Source: Nonomuraea angiospora (GTDB lineage Bacteria; Actinomycetota; Actinomycetes; Streptosporangiales; Streptosporangiaceae). Taken from it: a stretch of DNA of 64,000 nucleotides. The position numbers were made by a program, and so were the translations under genes. This document shows positions 1-8,310 of the stretch, one piece after another. Below the pieces are notes generated by a model. That model was not told the origin of the DNA, ran no database searches, and was given only the letters and a program-made list of their open reading frames with translations. Where the stretch lies: NCBI RefSeq assembly GCF_014873145.1, contig NZ_JADBEK010000001.1:5518001-5582000 (forward strand), in the 5' to 3' direction. Every line of letters starts with the position of its first letter. Position 1 is the stretch's first letter.

Positions 1-903
1 GCCCTGCACAACGCGATCGTCTCGGTCGCCGCCATGGGCGGCTCCACCAACGCCGTCCTGCACCTGCTGGCCATCGCCCGCGAGGCGGGGCTGCCGCTGC
101 GCATCGACGAGATCGGCGAGGTCTGCCGCCGGGTCCCGATCATCACGGGGCTCAAGCCGAGCGGCGGCGACCACACGGCCCTGGACCTGTGGCGGGCCGG
201 CGGCACCTCGCTGGTGGTGCGCCGCCTGCTGGAGGCCGGGCTGCTGCGCGAGAACGTCACGCTGGTGGACGGCCGCACGCTGGCGGAGGTGGCGGCCGAC
301 GCCGAGGAGACGCCGGGGCAGGAGGTGGTGGCGAGCGTGGCCGAGCCGTTCAAGCCGCGTGGCGCGCTGGCCATCCTGCGGGGCTCGCTCGCGCCCGACG
401 GCTGCGTGCTCAAGCTGGGCGGCAAGGACGACTTCCGCCACGAGGGCCCGGCCAAGGTGTTCGACTCGGAGCACGACTGCTACCTCGCCATCCAGGAGGG
501 TCACATCGTGCCGGGCGACGTCATCGTCCTGCGTTACGAGGGCCCCGCGGGCGGCCCCGGCATGCAGGAGATGCTCTCGATCACGGGCCCGCTCGTCGGG
601 CGCGGCCTCGGGGCCTCGGTGGCGCTGGTCACCGACGGGCGCTTCAGCGGGGTCTCGCACGGGCGCGTGATCGGGCACGTGGCGCCGGAGGCGTACCACG
701 GCGGGCCGATCGCGCTGGTGCGCGACGGTGACACGGTGGTCATCGACAGCGCGGCGGGGACGATCGAGCTGGTGGTGCCGGAGGAGGAGCTGGCGCTGCG
801 CCGCGCCTCGTGGAAGCGGCCCGAGAGAGAGGTCGAGCGAGGGGTGCTGACCAAGTACATGGCGACGGTGGGCTCCGCCTCGGACGGCGCCGTCACGGCC
901 TGA
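1..903 (+). CDS. ilvD: Dihydroxy-acid dehydratase (IlvD), C-terminal part; gene truncated by window start
   Basis: Open from base 1, so only the last 300 residues are visible. IlvD dehydrates dihydroxy acids to 2-keto acids in valine, leucine and isoleucine synthesis, using an Fe-S cluster and Mg2+. Visible family signatures are [11 protein letters not shown] near the left edge, GGPGMQEML around residue 185, VTDGRFSG around 212 followed by GHVAPEA, and the usual SSAS-like tail (here SASDGAVT). The Edd/sugar-acid dehydratases share this fold, but the [24 protein letters not shown] ending is the IlvD form. The missing N-terminus carries the first cysteine ligands, so cluster type cannot be judged here. 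Confidence 0.9.
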   Translation, partial: ALHNAIVSVAAMGGSTNAVLHLLAIAREAGLPLRIDEIGEVCRRVPIITGLKPSGGDHTALDLWRAGGTSLVVRRLLEAGLLRENVTLVDGRTLAEVAADAEETPGQEVVASVAEPFKPRGALAILRGSLAPDGCVLKLGGKDDFRHEGPAKVFDSEHDCYLAIQEGHIVPGDVIVLRYEGPAGGPGMQEMLSITGPLVGRGLGASVALVTDGRFSGVSHGRVIGHVAPEAYHGGPIALVRDGDTVVIDSAAGTIELVVPEEELALRRASWKRPEREVERGVLTKYMATVGSASDGAVTA

Positions 904-979
904 CCGGGGACCGAGCAGGCGGCCCGGGCCGCTATGCTGCGCAGTGACGTACTCGAGCCGTTGTTAGGAGATTTGCGCG

Positions 980-1066
980 ATGTACAAGGAGTTCGCTGTC
1001 GAGGCCGTGATGTGGCTCGTTCCGGTCGCGGTGCTGATCGGGGTGGCACTCCTCGTCACCGCGTGA
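980..1066 (+). CDS. 28-residue single-pass membrane peptide
   Basis: A short reading frame begins with ATG nine bases after a good ribosome binding site (TTAGGAG, 964-970). The peptide MYKEFAVEAVMWLVPVAVLI continues GVALLVTA: a short charged head and one hydrophobic helix of about 18 residues. It lies alone between ilvD and the oppositely oriented STAS gene. The family is not recognised. The strong binding site and exact membrane-helix length argue for translation; the small size leaves it uncertain. Confidence 0.45.
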   Translation: MYKEFAVEAVMWLVPVAVLIGVALLVTA

Positions 1067-1131
1067 GCCAGAGGCTCAGCCAGGGGTCGGCCCGGCCCCT
1101 GGCGGTCGCTCAGCGGTAGTACCTGTACGCC

Positions 1132-1521
1132 TTATCCCGCGGTGAACGGCGGGACGTCCCCGGGCTCGTTGAGCTCGGCGATGGCCAGCTCGGCCGTGCT
1201 GCGGATGTCGAAGAACTTGTCGAGCGCGGTGATCGCGAACAGGTGCTTGCACCGCCCGTTCAGCCCCGCCAGCAGCAGCCGGCCGCCCGAGGCGGTGACG
1301 GCCTTGTGCAGGTAGACCAGCACGGACAGGCCGGAGGAGTCGCAGACGCTGACCGCCTGCATGTCGATGACGAGCATCGGGGGCTGGGTGAGATCGAGCG
1401 CCTTGGTGACCCGGTCGCGGACCTCGGCGGCCGACCCGAAGTCGAAGTCCCCCGTCAGTCGCGCGATGACACAGGGTCCCTGGAGTCCGAGGCTTATCGA
1501 CAAGGCCTGCTCCGAAGTCAC
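1132..1521 (-). CDS. STAS-domain anti-sigma factor antagonist
   Basis: A 129-residue single STAS domain, the size of SpoIIAA/RsbV/BldG-type proteins that bind RsbW-like kinases and release sigma factors. The phosphorylatable serine motif is CDSSGLSVL, with the serines at residues 62-63; LTGDFDFGSAAEVRDRV is the usual first strand and helix. The GTG start is preceded by GTGGAG. No partner kinase is adjacent, but two RsbW-like ATPases lie elsewhere in the window (8289-9221 and 53118-53561). Partner choice is inference. Confidence 0.85.
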   Translation of the reverse strand: MTSEQALSISLGLQGPCVIARLTGDFDFGSAAEVRDRVTKALDLTQPPMLVIDMQAVSVCDSSGLSVLVYLHKAVTASGGRLLLAGLNGRCKHLFAITALDKFFDIRSTAELAIAELNEPGDVPPFTAG

Positions 1522-1562
1522 CCAGCTCCACCTACCTGCATTGCTTGACCGATCCGACTACT

Positions 1563-2540
1563 TTACGAGAAGTAGCGCTTCGGGTTGAACACCAGCATCT
1601 GCTCAATCTGCTCGTCGGTCACACCCGAGTCCCGCAGTGCGGCCAAGACATCATCGTGGATGTGATCGTAGCGCCAGTTCGGCGCGAGCGTTGAGCGGGC
1701 CTCCTCCCAGGCGCCGCCGAAGTAGTCCATGAAGCAGGCCGTGTCGTGGCTGAGGACCATACGATCGGCGTATCCGCGCCGGCAGAGCTGCGCGACCGTG
1801 GCCACCCGCTGCGCCGTCGGGTTGTACGGATCCAGCCCGAACCGGTCCATCCCCAGCGTCGCGCCCGTGTCGGCCAGGCGCATGAGGTAGTCGAGGTCGT
1901 TGCTGTCGCCCGCGTGCCCGACGACCACCTTCTCCAGGTCCACGCCCTCCTTGGCGAACAGGTCGAGCGCGATCAGGCCGCTCTGCGTGAAGGAGTTGGT
2001 GTGGATGGTGATCGGCGCGCCGGTGCGCAGGTGCGCCTGCGCGACGGCCCGGCAGATGCGCTCGACGCCGGGCGTCAGGCCCTTCTGCTCGACCACGCAC
2101 TTGAGGAACGCCGCCTTCACGCCGGTGTCGGCGATGCCCTCGGTGAGATCGCGGACGAAGTCGTCGACCATCGGCTCCGGCATGTCGATGAACAGGCCGG
2201 GGCCGCGGTGCTCGTACTGGTGGGGCAGCTCCTCGAAGGAGTAGATGCCGGTGGCGACCACGATGTTCAGGCCGGGCACCCGCTCGGCGACGCGCTGGAT
2301 GCGCGGGATGTAGCGGCCGAGGCCCCACACCGTCGGGTCGACGATCGTCCGCACGCCCTTCGCGGCCACCGCGTTCAGCTTGGCGACCGCGTCCGCCACC
2401 CGGACCTCCTCGTCCCACCAGGCGCCTCTGCCGTAGTTGTCGAGGTGCTCGGTGGCGAGGACGAACACGTGCTCGTGCATGAGCGTCTGCCCGAGCTCCT
2501 CGACGTCCACGGGGCCGCGAACGGTGGGGACGGTGGCCAT
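1563..2540 (-). CDS. Phosphotriesterase-family metal-dependent hydrolase
   Basis: A 325-residue TIM-barrel hydrolase of the phosphotriesterase/lactonase-like amidohydrolase branch. The binuclear metal site is complete: HxH at 22/24 (MHEHVF), candidate carboxylated lysine K147 (AAFLKCV), H180 (ITIHTN), H209 (VVGHAGD) and D266 (LSHDTA). Such enzymes hydrolyse phosphotriesters, lactones or related esters; the natural substrate cannot be told from the sequence. GGAGG (2546-2550) overlaps an upstream ATG at 2552 and sits five bases before the ATG at 2540, so 2540 is chosen. It has the same orientation as the STAS gene 41 bp downstream. Confidence 0.85.
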   Translation of the reverse strand: MATVPTVRGPVDVEELGQTLMHEHVFVLATEHLDNYGRGAWWDEEVRVADAVAKLNAVAAKGVRTIVDPTVWGLGRYIPRIQRVAERVPGLNIVVATGIYSFEELPHQYEHRGPGLFIDMPEPMVDDFVRDLTEGIADTGVKAAFLKCVVEQKGLTPGVERICRAVAQAHLRTGAPITIHTNSFTQSGLIALDLFAKEGVDLEKVVVGHAGDSNDLDYLMRLADTGATLGMDRFGLDPYNPTAQRVATVAQLCRRGYADRMVLSHDTACFMDYFGGAWEEARSTLAPNWRYDHIHDDVLAALRDSGVTDEQIEQMLVFNPKRYFS

Positions 2541-2598
2541 GAACGCCTCCATACCGGCTGGTCGGTGTGCGCCACGGTAAGTCCCCGCCCGATGTCCG

Positions 2599-4011
2599 TC
2601 AACCAGCCACTCCGGCCACGGCGAGGCGGCGGAACAGCGGCTCGGGCGGGGGCAGCCGCTCGCCGGCGACCGCCGCGGCCACCCGCGCCGCCGCCGTCGG
2701 CAGGAAGGGCTCCAGCTGTACGGCCAGCGTCCGGCACGCGTGCACCAGCGTCCCCAGCGCGGCCTCCTGCCCGGCCCGGGGCCGCCCCCACGGCCGGGTC
2801 CGCTCGACGTACCTGTTGGCCTCCTCGACGAGCGCCCAGACGGCCGTCGCCGCCCGCCGGAAGTCGAACGCCTCCAGCGCCTCGTCCACCGGCACCGCGG
2901 CCAGTTCCTCCCCGGCCGGGGGCACGTGGCCGTCCAGGAAGCGGTGGACCATGGTGACGACCCGGTTGACCAGGTTCCCCAGCCCGTTGGCCAGGTCCTC
3001 GTCCGCCCTGGCGACCAGCCGTTCCTCGGTGAAGTCGGCGTCGCCCACGCGCGGCACCTCGCGCAGCAGCCACCACCGCACGGCGTCGACCCCGTAGGCG
3101 TCCACGAGCGCCACCGGATCGGCCGCGCCGCCCGCCGACTTGCTGATCTTGCGGCCGTCCACCGTGAGGTAGTCGTGCACGAAGATCTCCGTGGGCAGCG
3201 GCAGGCCCGCGGACAGGAGCATCGCCGGCCAGTACACCGCGTGGAACCGGATCACGCCCTTGCCCATCAGGTGCGTCCTGCGCCGCTCGGAGACCCACCA
3301 GCGGGCGTAGTCGTCGCCTTCGAGCGCGGTGACGTAGTTGGCCAGCGCGTCCCACCACACGTACACGACCTGGTCCGGATCGCCGGGCACCGGGATCCCC
3401 CAGCCGCGGGCGCGGGCGGCGGAGCGCGAGACGCTGAGGTCGTCCAGCCCGGCCTCGACGAACGCCAGCACCTCGTTCCGCCGCGCGACCGGCTCGATCC
3501 TGAGCCGCCCGCCGCGGATGAGCTCGCTCAGGGCGTCCTGGTAGCGGGAGAGCCGGAAGAACCAGTTCTGCTCGGACACGCGCTGCAGCGGCGCCTCGTG
3601 CCCGTCGGGGCAGGGGCCTTCCGGGTAGAACTGCTCGCAGCCCACGCAGTACAGCCCCTCGTAGTGCCGCTGGTAGAGGTCGTGCCTGGTCGCCTCCCAG
3701 ATCCGCTCGACCCCGGCCCGGTGCCCGGGGTGGACGCTCGTGCGGATGAACGAGTCGAACGACAGGTCCAGCGGCCCCCGCAGCCCCTCGAACGCGGCCG
3801 CGTTCCGGTCCACCAGCTCCCGCACCGGCACGCCCGCCGCCTCGGCGGCCAGCACGTTCTTCAGCGAGTTGTCGTCGGTCCCGGTCTGGAACCGCACCGG
3901 CTCGCCGCGCCGCCGGTGGTGCCTGGCCAGCACGTCGGCCTGCACGAGCTCCAGGGCGTGCCCGAGGTGCGGGCGGGCGTTGACGTAGGGGATGGTCGTC
4001 GTGAGGTACAT
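2599..4011 (-). CDS. metG: Methionyl-tRNA synthetase, compact form
   Basis: A 470-residue class I synthetase that charges tRNA-Met. The HIGH motif is HLGH at residues 15-18, the KMSKS motif is KISKS at 288-292, and one zinc knuckle is present (C122, C125, C134, H138) in the connective peptide. The anticodon-binding helical domain follows, but there is no C-terminal EMAP/Trbp111-like domain. The start at 4011 has GGAGG six bases upstream; a GTG at 4038 lacks a good site. The IPYVNARPHLGH version differs from the more common actinomycete housekeeping type, so this may be a second MetRS. A Met-rich leader peptide and hairpins precede it. Confidence 0.9.
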   Translation of the reverse strand: MYLTTTIPYVNARPHLGHALELVQADVLARHHRRRGEPVRFQTGTDDNSLKNVLAAEAAGVPVRELVDRNAAAFEGLRGPLDLSFDSFIRTSVHPGHRAGVERIWEATRHDLYQRHYEGLYCVGCEQFYPEGPCPDGHEAPLQRVSEQNWFFRLSRYQDALSELIRGGRLRIEPVARRNEVLAFVEAGLDDLSVSRSAARARGWGIPVPGDPDQVVYVWWDALANYVTALEGDDYARWWVSERRRTHLMGKGVIRFHAVYWPAMLLSAGLPLPTEIFVHDYLTVDGRKISKSAGGAADPVALVDAYGVDAVRWWLLREVPRVGDADFTEERLVARADEDLANGLGNLVNRVVTMVHRFLDGHVPPAGEELAAVPVDEALEAFDFRRAATAVWALVEEANRYVERTRPWGRPRAGQEAALGTLVHACRTLAVQLEPFLPTAAARVAAAVAGERLPPPEPLFRRLAVAGVAG

Positions 4012-4043
4012 CAGGTGCCTCCAAGGGGCCCCGGACACGACGA

Positions 4044-4065
4044 GAGGCCCCGCTCGCAGGGCCTC
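4044..4065 (-). promoter_or_regulatory. Candidate attenuator hairpin in the metG leader
   Basis: In the metG sense strand GAGGCCC, an 8-base loop and GGGCCTC form a perfect 7-bp stem (4044-4050 with 4059-4065). Its right arm contains GGGGCC, which can instead pair with the GGCCCC that directly follows the leader-peptide Met codons (4095-4100); a second GGGGCCCC lies just before the metG ribosome binding site. These mutually exclusive pairings suit ribosome-controlled attenuation. No U-tract follows, as is common in actinomycetes. Mechanism is inferred. Confidence 0.45.
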
Positions 4066-4090
4066 GACAAGACGTCGCCGACGAAACCCC

Positions 4091-4132
4091 CTAAGGGGCC
4101 ATCATCTTCGGCGAGATCGTCATGCCGCCCAT
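4091..4132 (-). CDS. metG leader peptide MGGMTISPKMMAP
   Basis: A 13-codon frame, ATG to TAG, lies between the permease stop (4164) and metG. Four of its thirteen residues are methionine, including a tandem Met-Met three codons before the stop. GGTGG lies six bases before the first ATG. A ribosome short of charged tRNA-Met would stall over the GGCCCC segment that can pair with downstream GGGGCC elements. This is the layout of a classical amino-acid leader peptide, here placed before the cognate synthetase. Confidence 0.55.
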   Translation of the reverse strand: MGGMTISPKMMAP

Positions 4133-4163
4133 GCTAACCACCCGCACCCGCCCCGGCCACCCG

Positions 4164-5417
4164 TTAACGCCCGGCGCGGTGGCGGACCAGCCAGACGGCC
4201 AGGCCGGCCGCGAAGACCGCCAGGCCCGCCAGCACCGACACCGGCGGGAGCGTGGCGGCCAGCAGCACGCACAGGCCCAGCCCCAGGCCGGCGACCGGCC
4301 GGGGCGGCGCGCCCTCTTCGCGGCCGAGCGTGAGCGCGCACGCGTTGGCGATGGCGTAGTAGACCAGCACCCCGAACGACGAGAACCCGATCGCCCCCCG
4401 CAGGTCGGCGGCCAGCAGCAGGACGATCACCGCGGCCGCGACGGCCAGCTCGGCCCGGCGCGGCACCTGCCGCGCCGGATCCACCGCGGCCAGCGCGCCG
4501 GGCAGGTCGCGCTCGCGCGCCATGGCCAGCACCGTGCGCGAGACGCCCAGCAGCAGCGCCATCAGCGCGCCCAGCGCCGCCACGGCGGCCCCGGCGCCCA
4601 CCACCGGCACCAGCCATTGGGCCCCGGCCGCCCTGACGACGTCGGCCAGCGGCGCCGGGGACCTGGCCAGCAGCTCCGGCCCGAGCGCGCGCAGCGCGGC
4701 CCCCGCGACCAGCGCGTAGACGACGAACGTGATGCCCAGCGCGATGCCGACCGCTCGGGGGATGGTGCGGGCGGGGTCGCGCACCTCCTCACCGAGGGTG
4801 GCGATCCTGGCATAACCGGCGAACGCGAAGAACAGCAGCCCAGCCCCTTGCAGCACGTCCCAGACATCGACGGGTGCGGGGGGCAGGGGCTCGTGGGCGA
4901 ACCAGCCGAACGTGACCGTGTCGTCGCCGATCAGCCCCGTGACCACCACCGCGACGAGCACGGCCAGCACGAACACGACGATCACCCGGGCCACCCCGGC
5001 CGAACGCTGCACGCCGTACAGGCTGACCGCCGTCAGCGCGGCGACCGCGCCGACGGCCAGCGGCCTGGCCAGCCCGGGGGCGACGTAGGCGCCGAACGTG
5101 AGCGCCATCGCCGCGCACGAGGCCGTCTTGCCGACCGTGAAGCCCCAGCCCGCCAGATAGCCCCAGAGCGGCCCCAGCCGCCGCCTGCCGTAGACGTAGG
5201 TGCCGCCGGACTCGGGATAGAGGGCGGCCAGGCGGGCCGAGGAGGTGGCGTTGCAGTACGCCACGACGCCGGCCAGCACGAGGGCCACCGGCAGCCAGGC
5301 GCCCGCCGCGGCCGCGGCGGGCGCGAAGGCCGCGAACACGCCCGCGCCGATCATCGCGCTCAGCCCCACCACGACCGCGTCGGTGGTGCCGAGCCTGCGC
5401 GACAGCTCCTCCGCCAC
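4164..5417 (-). CDS. APC-family amino-acid permease
   Basis: A 417-residue membrane protein with about twelve hydrophobic segments. The first helix carries the APC substrate-site sequence VGLSAMIGAGVFAAF, followed by the ARLAALYPESGGTYVYG segment typical of amino acid-polyamine-organocation transporters. The GTG start follows AGGAGG at good spacing. It ends 31 bp before the metG leader peptide on the same strand, so the two genes could be read as one transcript; methionine would then be an attractive but unproven substrate. Confidence 0.85.
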   Translation of the reverse strand: MAEELSRRLGTTDAVVVGLSAMIGAGVFAAFAPAAAAAGAWLPVALVLAGVVAYCNATSSARLAALYPESGGTYVYGRRRLGPLWGYLAGWGFTVGKTASCAAMALTFGAYVAPGLARPLAVGAVAALTAVSLYGVQRSAGVARVIVVFVLAVLVAVVVTGLIGDDTVTFGWFAHEPLPPAPVDVWDVLQGAGLLFFAFAGYARIATLGEEVRDPARTIPRAVGIALGITFVVYALVAGAALRALGPELLARSPAPLADVVRAAGAQWLVPVVGAGAAVAALGALMALLLGVSRTVLAMARERDLPGALAAVDPARQVPRRAELAVAAAVIVLLLAADLRGAIGFSSFGVLVYYAIANACALTLGREEGAPPRPVAGLGLGLCVLLAATLPPVSVLAGLAVFAAGLAVWLVRHRAGR

Positions 5418-5504
5418 GTGCCCGCCTCCTCTCCCGCCTCAGGAGGCTCCCACTCTGCCGCATCCCACCGGCGGCCCGGCCGACGGCCAGGTGAACGCCT
5501 GCCG

Positions 5505-6005
5505 TCAGGTGGCCTCGTCGGCGCCGGGCTCGGCGCCGGGCCCGGCATCGGAGGGGGCGTCGGGGGCGGGCACGACCAGCACCGGCCGGCCCGCGTTGTG
5601 CAGCACCCGGTCGGACGTGCTGCCGAGCAGCAGCGAACGGACCCCGCCGAACCCCCGCGTCCCCGTCACGATGAGCCTGGCGTCGATCTCGTCGGCCACG
5701 TCCACGATCGTCGACCACACCGCCGCCGAGTCCGGATCGCACCGCGGGGTCGCCTCCAGGCCGGCCTTGCGGGCCAGGTCCGCGCCGTGCTCGGCGAGCT
5801 CCCGCATCGCCTTCTCGACGGCCGCGTCCTCCGTGCCCAACTGGTCGATCACCATCATGAGCCCGACGGAGGCCCTGGCCGTGGCCATCGCCGCCCGCTC
5901 CCACACCGTCAGCACGACGGCGGACTCACCCCTCAGGAGCTCGCCCGCGAAGGCGATCGCCGCCTTGGAATCGTCGGAACCGTCGTACGCGATCAAAATC
6001 GTCAT
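5505..6005 (-). CDS. Universal stress protein (UspA family)
   Basis: A 166-residue single Usp domain. MTILIAYDGSDDSKAA is the first strand with the ATP-contacting aspartate, and GTRGFGGVRSLLLGS fits the G-x2-G-x9-GS nucleotide-binding motif of ATP-binding Usps. The start at 6005 has GGGAG seven bases upstream; a longer frame to 6062 adds an unrelated arginine-rich stretch. The acidic, alanine-rich tail after the domain (about 20 residues) looks disordered. It is monocistronic between the permease and a plus-strand gene. Confidence 0.88.
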   Translation of the reverse strand: MTILIAYDGSDDSKAAIAFAGELLRGESAVVLTVWERAAMATARASVGLMMVIDQLGTEDAAVEKAMRELAEHGADLARKAGLEATPRCDPDSAAVWSTIVDVADEIDARLIVTGTRGFGGVRSLLLGSTSDRVLHNAGRPVLVVPAPDAPSDAGPGAEPGADEAT

Positions 6006-6088
6006 CTCAGCACTCCCACATCGTGATCGGGCCCTACCTCTTACCCGGGCGACCCGTTTCACTCCTGCGTCAGGGGTAGCCGCCCCAT

Positions 6089-6454
6089 ATGACCGTTACG
6101 CGATTCCACGACCTGCCCCTCGCCCAGCGCGACCGCGAGTGGGACGCCGCCGCGGCGGACAAGCGGGTGCGCAAGTGGGCGGACGCCGAGGACAAGCCGA
6201 ACGCGAAATACCGCGAGGCCTTCAGCTGGTACGACGCGGACGACGCCGACGAGTTCGGCGCGTACAAGCTGCCGATCGCCGACGTCGTGAACGGGGAGCT
6301 GAAGGCCGTGCCCCGGGCGGTGTTCGCCGCGGCCGCGGTCATGGAGGGCGCCAGGGGCGGGGTCGATCTGCCGAAGCAGGACATCGAACGCGTCAAGGGC
6401 CACCTGGCGCGCTACTACGCCAAGCTGGGCGAGGAGCCGCCCTGGGAGCGCTGA
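6089..6454 (+). CDS. Small standalone protein resembling the C-terminus of phage head-maturation proteases
   Basis: 121 residues. The segment KYREAFSWYDADDADEFGAY followed by KLPIADVVNGELKAVPRAVF and AAAAVMEGARGGVDLP resembles, from memory, a C-terminal domain found on actinophage prohead proteases; here it stands alone with an added charged N-terminus. There are no other phage genes nearby, so it is probably a domesticated or host-encoded relative. Function is unknown. Its last 40 bp overlap the 3' end of the convergent DUF998 gene. The family link should be confirmed by search. Confidence 0.65.
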   Translation: MTVTRFHDLPLAQRDREWDAAAADKRVRKWADAEDKPNAKYREAFSWYDADDADEFGAYKLPIADVVNGELKAVPRAVFAAAAVMEGARGGVDLPKQDIERVKGHLARYYAKLGEEPPWER

Positions 6455-7044
6455 GCCAGCGGCTTGAGCATCGACAGCCCGGCCAGCGCCAGCACGCCGA
6501 TCTCGGTGACGACCACGGCCCGCTGGGTCAGCCCGGCCGGGATGTCGTCGTTGGTCAGCGGGATGCCGAACATCCGCACCACGTACGGGACCACGACCAG
6601 CAGCAGCGCTCCGAGCGCCACCGCGCTGAGGATCCGCACCGCCCTGGCGTACCGGATCCTGGCCTTGGCCAGCAGCATCCCCGCCGCGGGCATCACCAGG
6701 AACGCGGCGAAGGCAGCGTACCGGTGGATGCCGCCCGACAACGACAGCGGCACGCCCGGCCGGTCGGTGGGAAAGGCGCCGATCAGGAACATGCTCGCCC
6801 CCCACGCCAGCAGCAGCGCGACGACCCAGCGGCTCATCCCGGCCCGGCGCATCGCCTCGGCGATCAACGCCGAGCCCACCGCGAACAACGTCAGCGAGGC
6901 GGGCAGCAGCCAGCCGGACGCCTGGAAGGCGTACTCGCTGATGACGCTGTGCAACGGGTCGAGGTCGGATTCCGCGTGGAGGGTGAGCATGGCGCCGCTT
7001 CCGGTGCCGATGGCCGCGAATCCGCTGACAAGCAATGCCTTCAT
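6415..7044 (-). CDS. DUF998 membrane protein
   Basis: A 209-residue integral membrane protein with six predicted helices, including SGFAAIGTGSGAMLTLHA at the start and the DLDPLHSVISEYAF loop characteristic of DUF998. The family has no established activity. It converges on and overlaps the preceding small gene by 40 bp, leaving no room for a terminator between them. A 214-bp regulatory gap separates its start from the divergent aldo/keto reductase gene. Confidence 0.75.
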   Translation of the reverse strand: MKALLVSGFAAIGTGSGAMLTLHAESDLDPLHSVISEYAFQASGWLLPASLTLFAVGSALIAEAMRRAGMSRWVVALLLAWGASMFLIGAFPTDRPGVPLSLSGGIHRYAAFAAFLVMPAAGMLLAKARIRYARAVRILSAVALGALLLVVVPYVVRMFGIPLTNDDIPAGLTQRAVVVTEIGVLALAGLSMLKPLAQRSQGGSSPSLA

Positions 7045-7221
7045 GACTCAAAGCTCGTGGAACGCGGCCTCGCGGACTATCGGAGATCGACCCTGAAGTG
7101 ACCTGAACGATCCCCTAATACCTTGGTCGGAAGCGACCCTGAGAACCCCCGTCCACCTGCGCGGACGTGACCCTGGGTAGGGGCTCCCCCCTCAGGGTGG
7201 GGCCCGGGTGCCTGACCCGGT

Positions 7222-7252
7222 TTGACCTGGAGCCCGCTCCAGGGGTGAACCT
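7222..7252 (+). promoter_or_regulatory. MerR-type promoter and operator for the aldo/keto reductase
   Basis: TTGACC (7222-7227) is separated by 19 bp from GAACCT (7247-7252), the extended spacing that MerR-family activators correct by twisting DNA. The spacer holds the palindrome CCTGGAGC-CC-GCTCCAGG (7226-7243). Seven bases after the -10 lies the ATG at 7259, so the transcript would be leaderless. No MerR gene is in this window, so the regulator must act in trans. Confidence 0.6.
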
Positions 7253-7258
7253 GGAAAC

Positions 7259-8233
7259 ATGAAGAAGCGCACTCTCGGGAACGGCGGCCCTCAGGTCTCC
7301 GCGCTGGGCCTCGGCTGCATGGGCATGTCCGACTTCTACGGCCCGGGTGACGAGAAGGAGTCGATCGCCGTCATCCACCGCGCACTCGACCTGGGCATGA
7401 ATTTTCTGGACACGGCCGACACGTACGGGCTCGGGGCCAACGAGGAGCTCGTCGGCCGGGCCGTCAAGGACCGGCGGGACGAGGTGGTGCTGGCCACCAA
7501 GTTCGGCGTCAGGCGCGGCGGCGGCACCCGCTCCGTCGAGAACAGCCCGGAGTACATCAGGGCCGCCTGCGACGCCTCGCTCCGGCGTCTCGGCGTGGAC
7601 CACATCGACCTGTACTACATGCACCGCCGCAACAGGAACGTTCCCGTCGAGGAGTCGGTCGGCGCGATGGCCGAGCTGGTCGAGCAGGGCAAGGTCCGCC
7701 ATCTCGGGCTCTCGGAGGTGAGCGCGGACACGCTGCGCAGGGCCTCGGCCGTCCACCCGATCGCGGCCCTGCAGAGCGAGTACTCGCTGTTCACCCGGGG
7801 GCTGGAGGCGGAGATCCTGCCCGCGGCCAGGGAGCTGGGCGTGGCGCTGGTGGCGTACTCGCCGATCAGCCGCGGCTTCCTGTCCGGCGCGCTGCCGCCC
7901 GTGGAGGAGCTGCCCGAGGACGACGTCCGCCGGTGGATGCCGCGCCTGGCGGGCGAGAACGCCGCGCGCAACGCCGAGCTGGTCGCGGAGGTACGGAAGA
8001 TCGCCGACGCCGCCGGGATCACCGCCGCGCAGCTCGCGCTGGCCTGGGTGCTGGCCCAGGGGGACGACGTCGTGCCGATCCCGGGGACGAAGCGGCTGAG
8101 GTATCTGGAGGAGAACGCGGCGGCGGCCGACCTCACGCTGACCGCCGACCAGCTCGCCGCCCTGGCCCGCGCCGTCCCGGCGGACGCCGTCGTCGGCACC
8201 CGTTATCCGGACATGTCGGAGATCGAGGGGTAG
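7259..8233 (+). CDS. Aldo/keto reductase
   Basis: A 324-residue NADPH-dependent oxidoreductase with an eight-stranded barrel. The catalytic tetrad is visible as D51 and Y56 (LDTADTYG), K81 (VLATKFG) and H122 (LYYMHRR). It resembles the AKR13/YdhF-like actinobacterial enzymes that reduce aldehydes and quinones. There is no Shine-Dalgarno sequence; the upstream MerR-type promoter ends seven bases before the ATG. Regulation by a MerR activator would fit an aldehyde or thiol-reactive stress role, which is inference. Confidence 0.88.
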   Translation: MKKRTLGNGGPQVSALGLGCMGMSDFYGPGDEKESIAVIHRALDLGMNFLDTADTYGLGANEELVGRAVKDRRDEVVLATKFGVRRGGGTRSVENSPEYIRAACDASLRRLGVDHIDLYYMHRRNRNVPVEESVGAMAELVEQGKVRHLGLSEVSADTLRRASAVHPIAALQSEYSLFTRGLEAEILPAARELGVALVAYSPISRGFLSGALPPVEELPEDDVRRWMPRLAGENAARNAELVAEVRKIADAAGITAAQLALAWVLAQGDDVVPIPGTKRLRYLEENAAAADLTLTADQLAALARAVPADAVVGTRYPDMSEIEG

Positions 8234-8310
8234 CCGCGGCAGACCGGGCTCAGGCGGAGGGGTCGGGCGCGGCCGCGGCAGGCCGGGCTCAGGCGGCGGG
8301 GCCGGGCGCG
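8233..8310. repeat. 39-bp tandem duplication across the 3' end of the RsbA-like gene
   Basis: Two adjacent copies of 39 bp (8233-8271 and 8272-8310) match at 36 positions. The second copy contains the last seven codons and the stop of the minus-strand gene; the first repeats that coding end, including a stop-like TCA, beyond the real stop. Thirteen codons long, it keeps frame, so a loss or gain of a unit would not disrupt the protein. Confidence 0.85.

Noticed and set aside
4122..6026. 634-codon plus-strand frame across metG leader, permease and Usp genes
   Set aside because: Gln/Arg/His-rich shadow frame; all three minus-strand genes have full family motifs and start signals.
6089..6454. 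Prophage remnant
   Set aside because: Only one phage-like domain is present, with no integrase, capsid, portal or tail genes and no change in base composition nearby.
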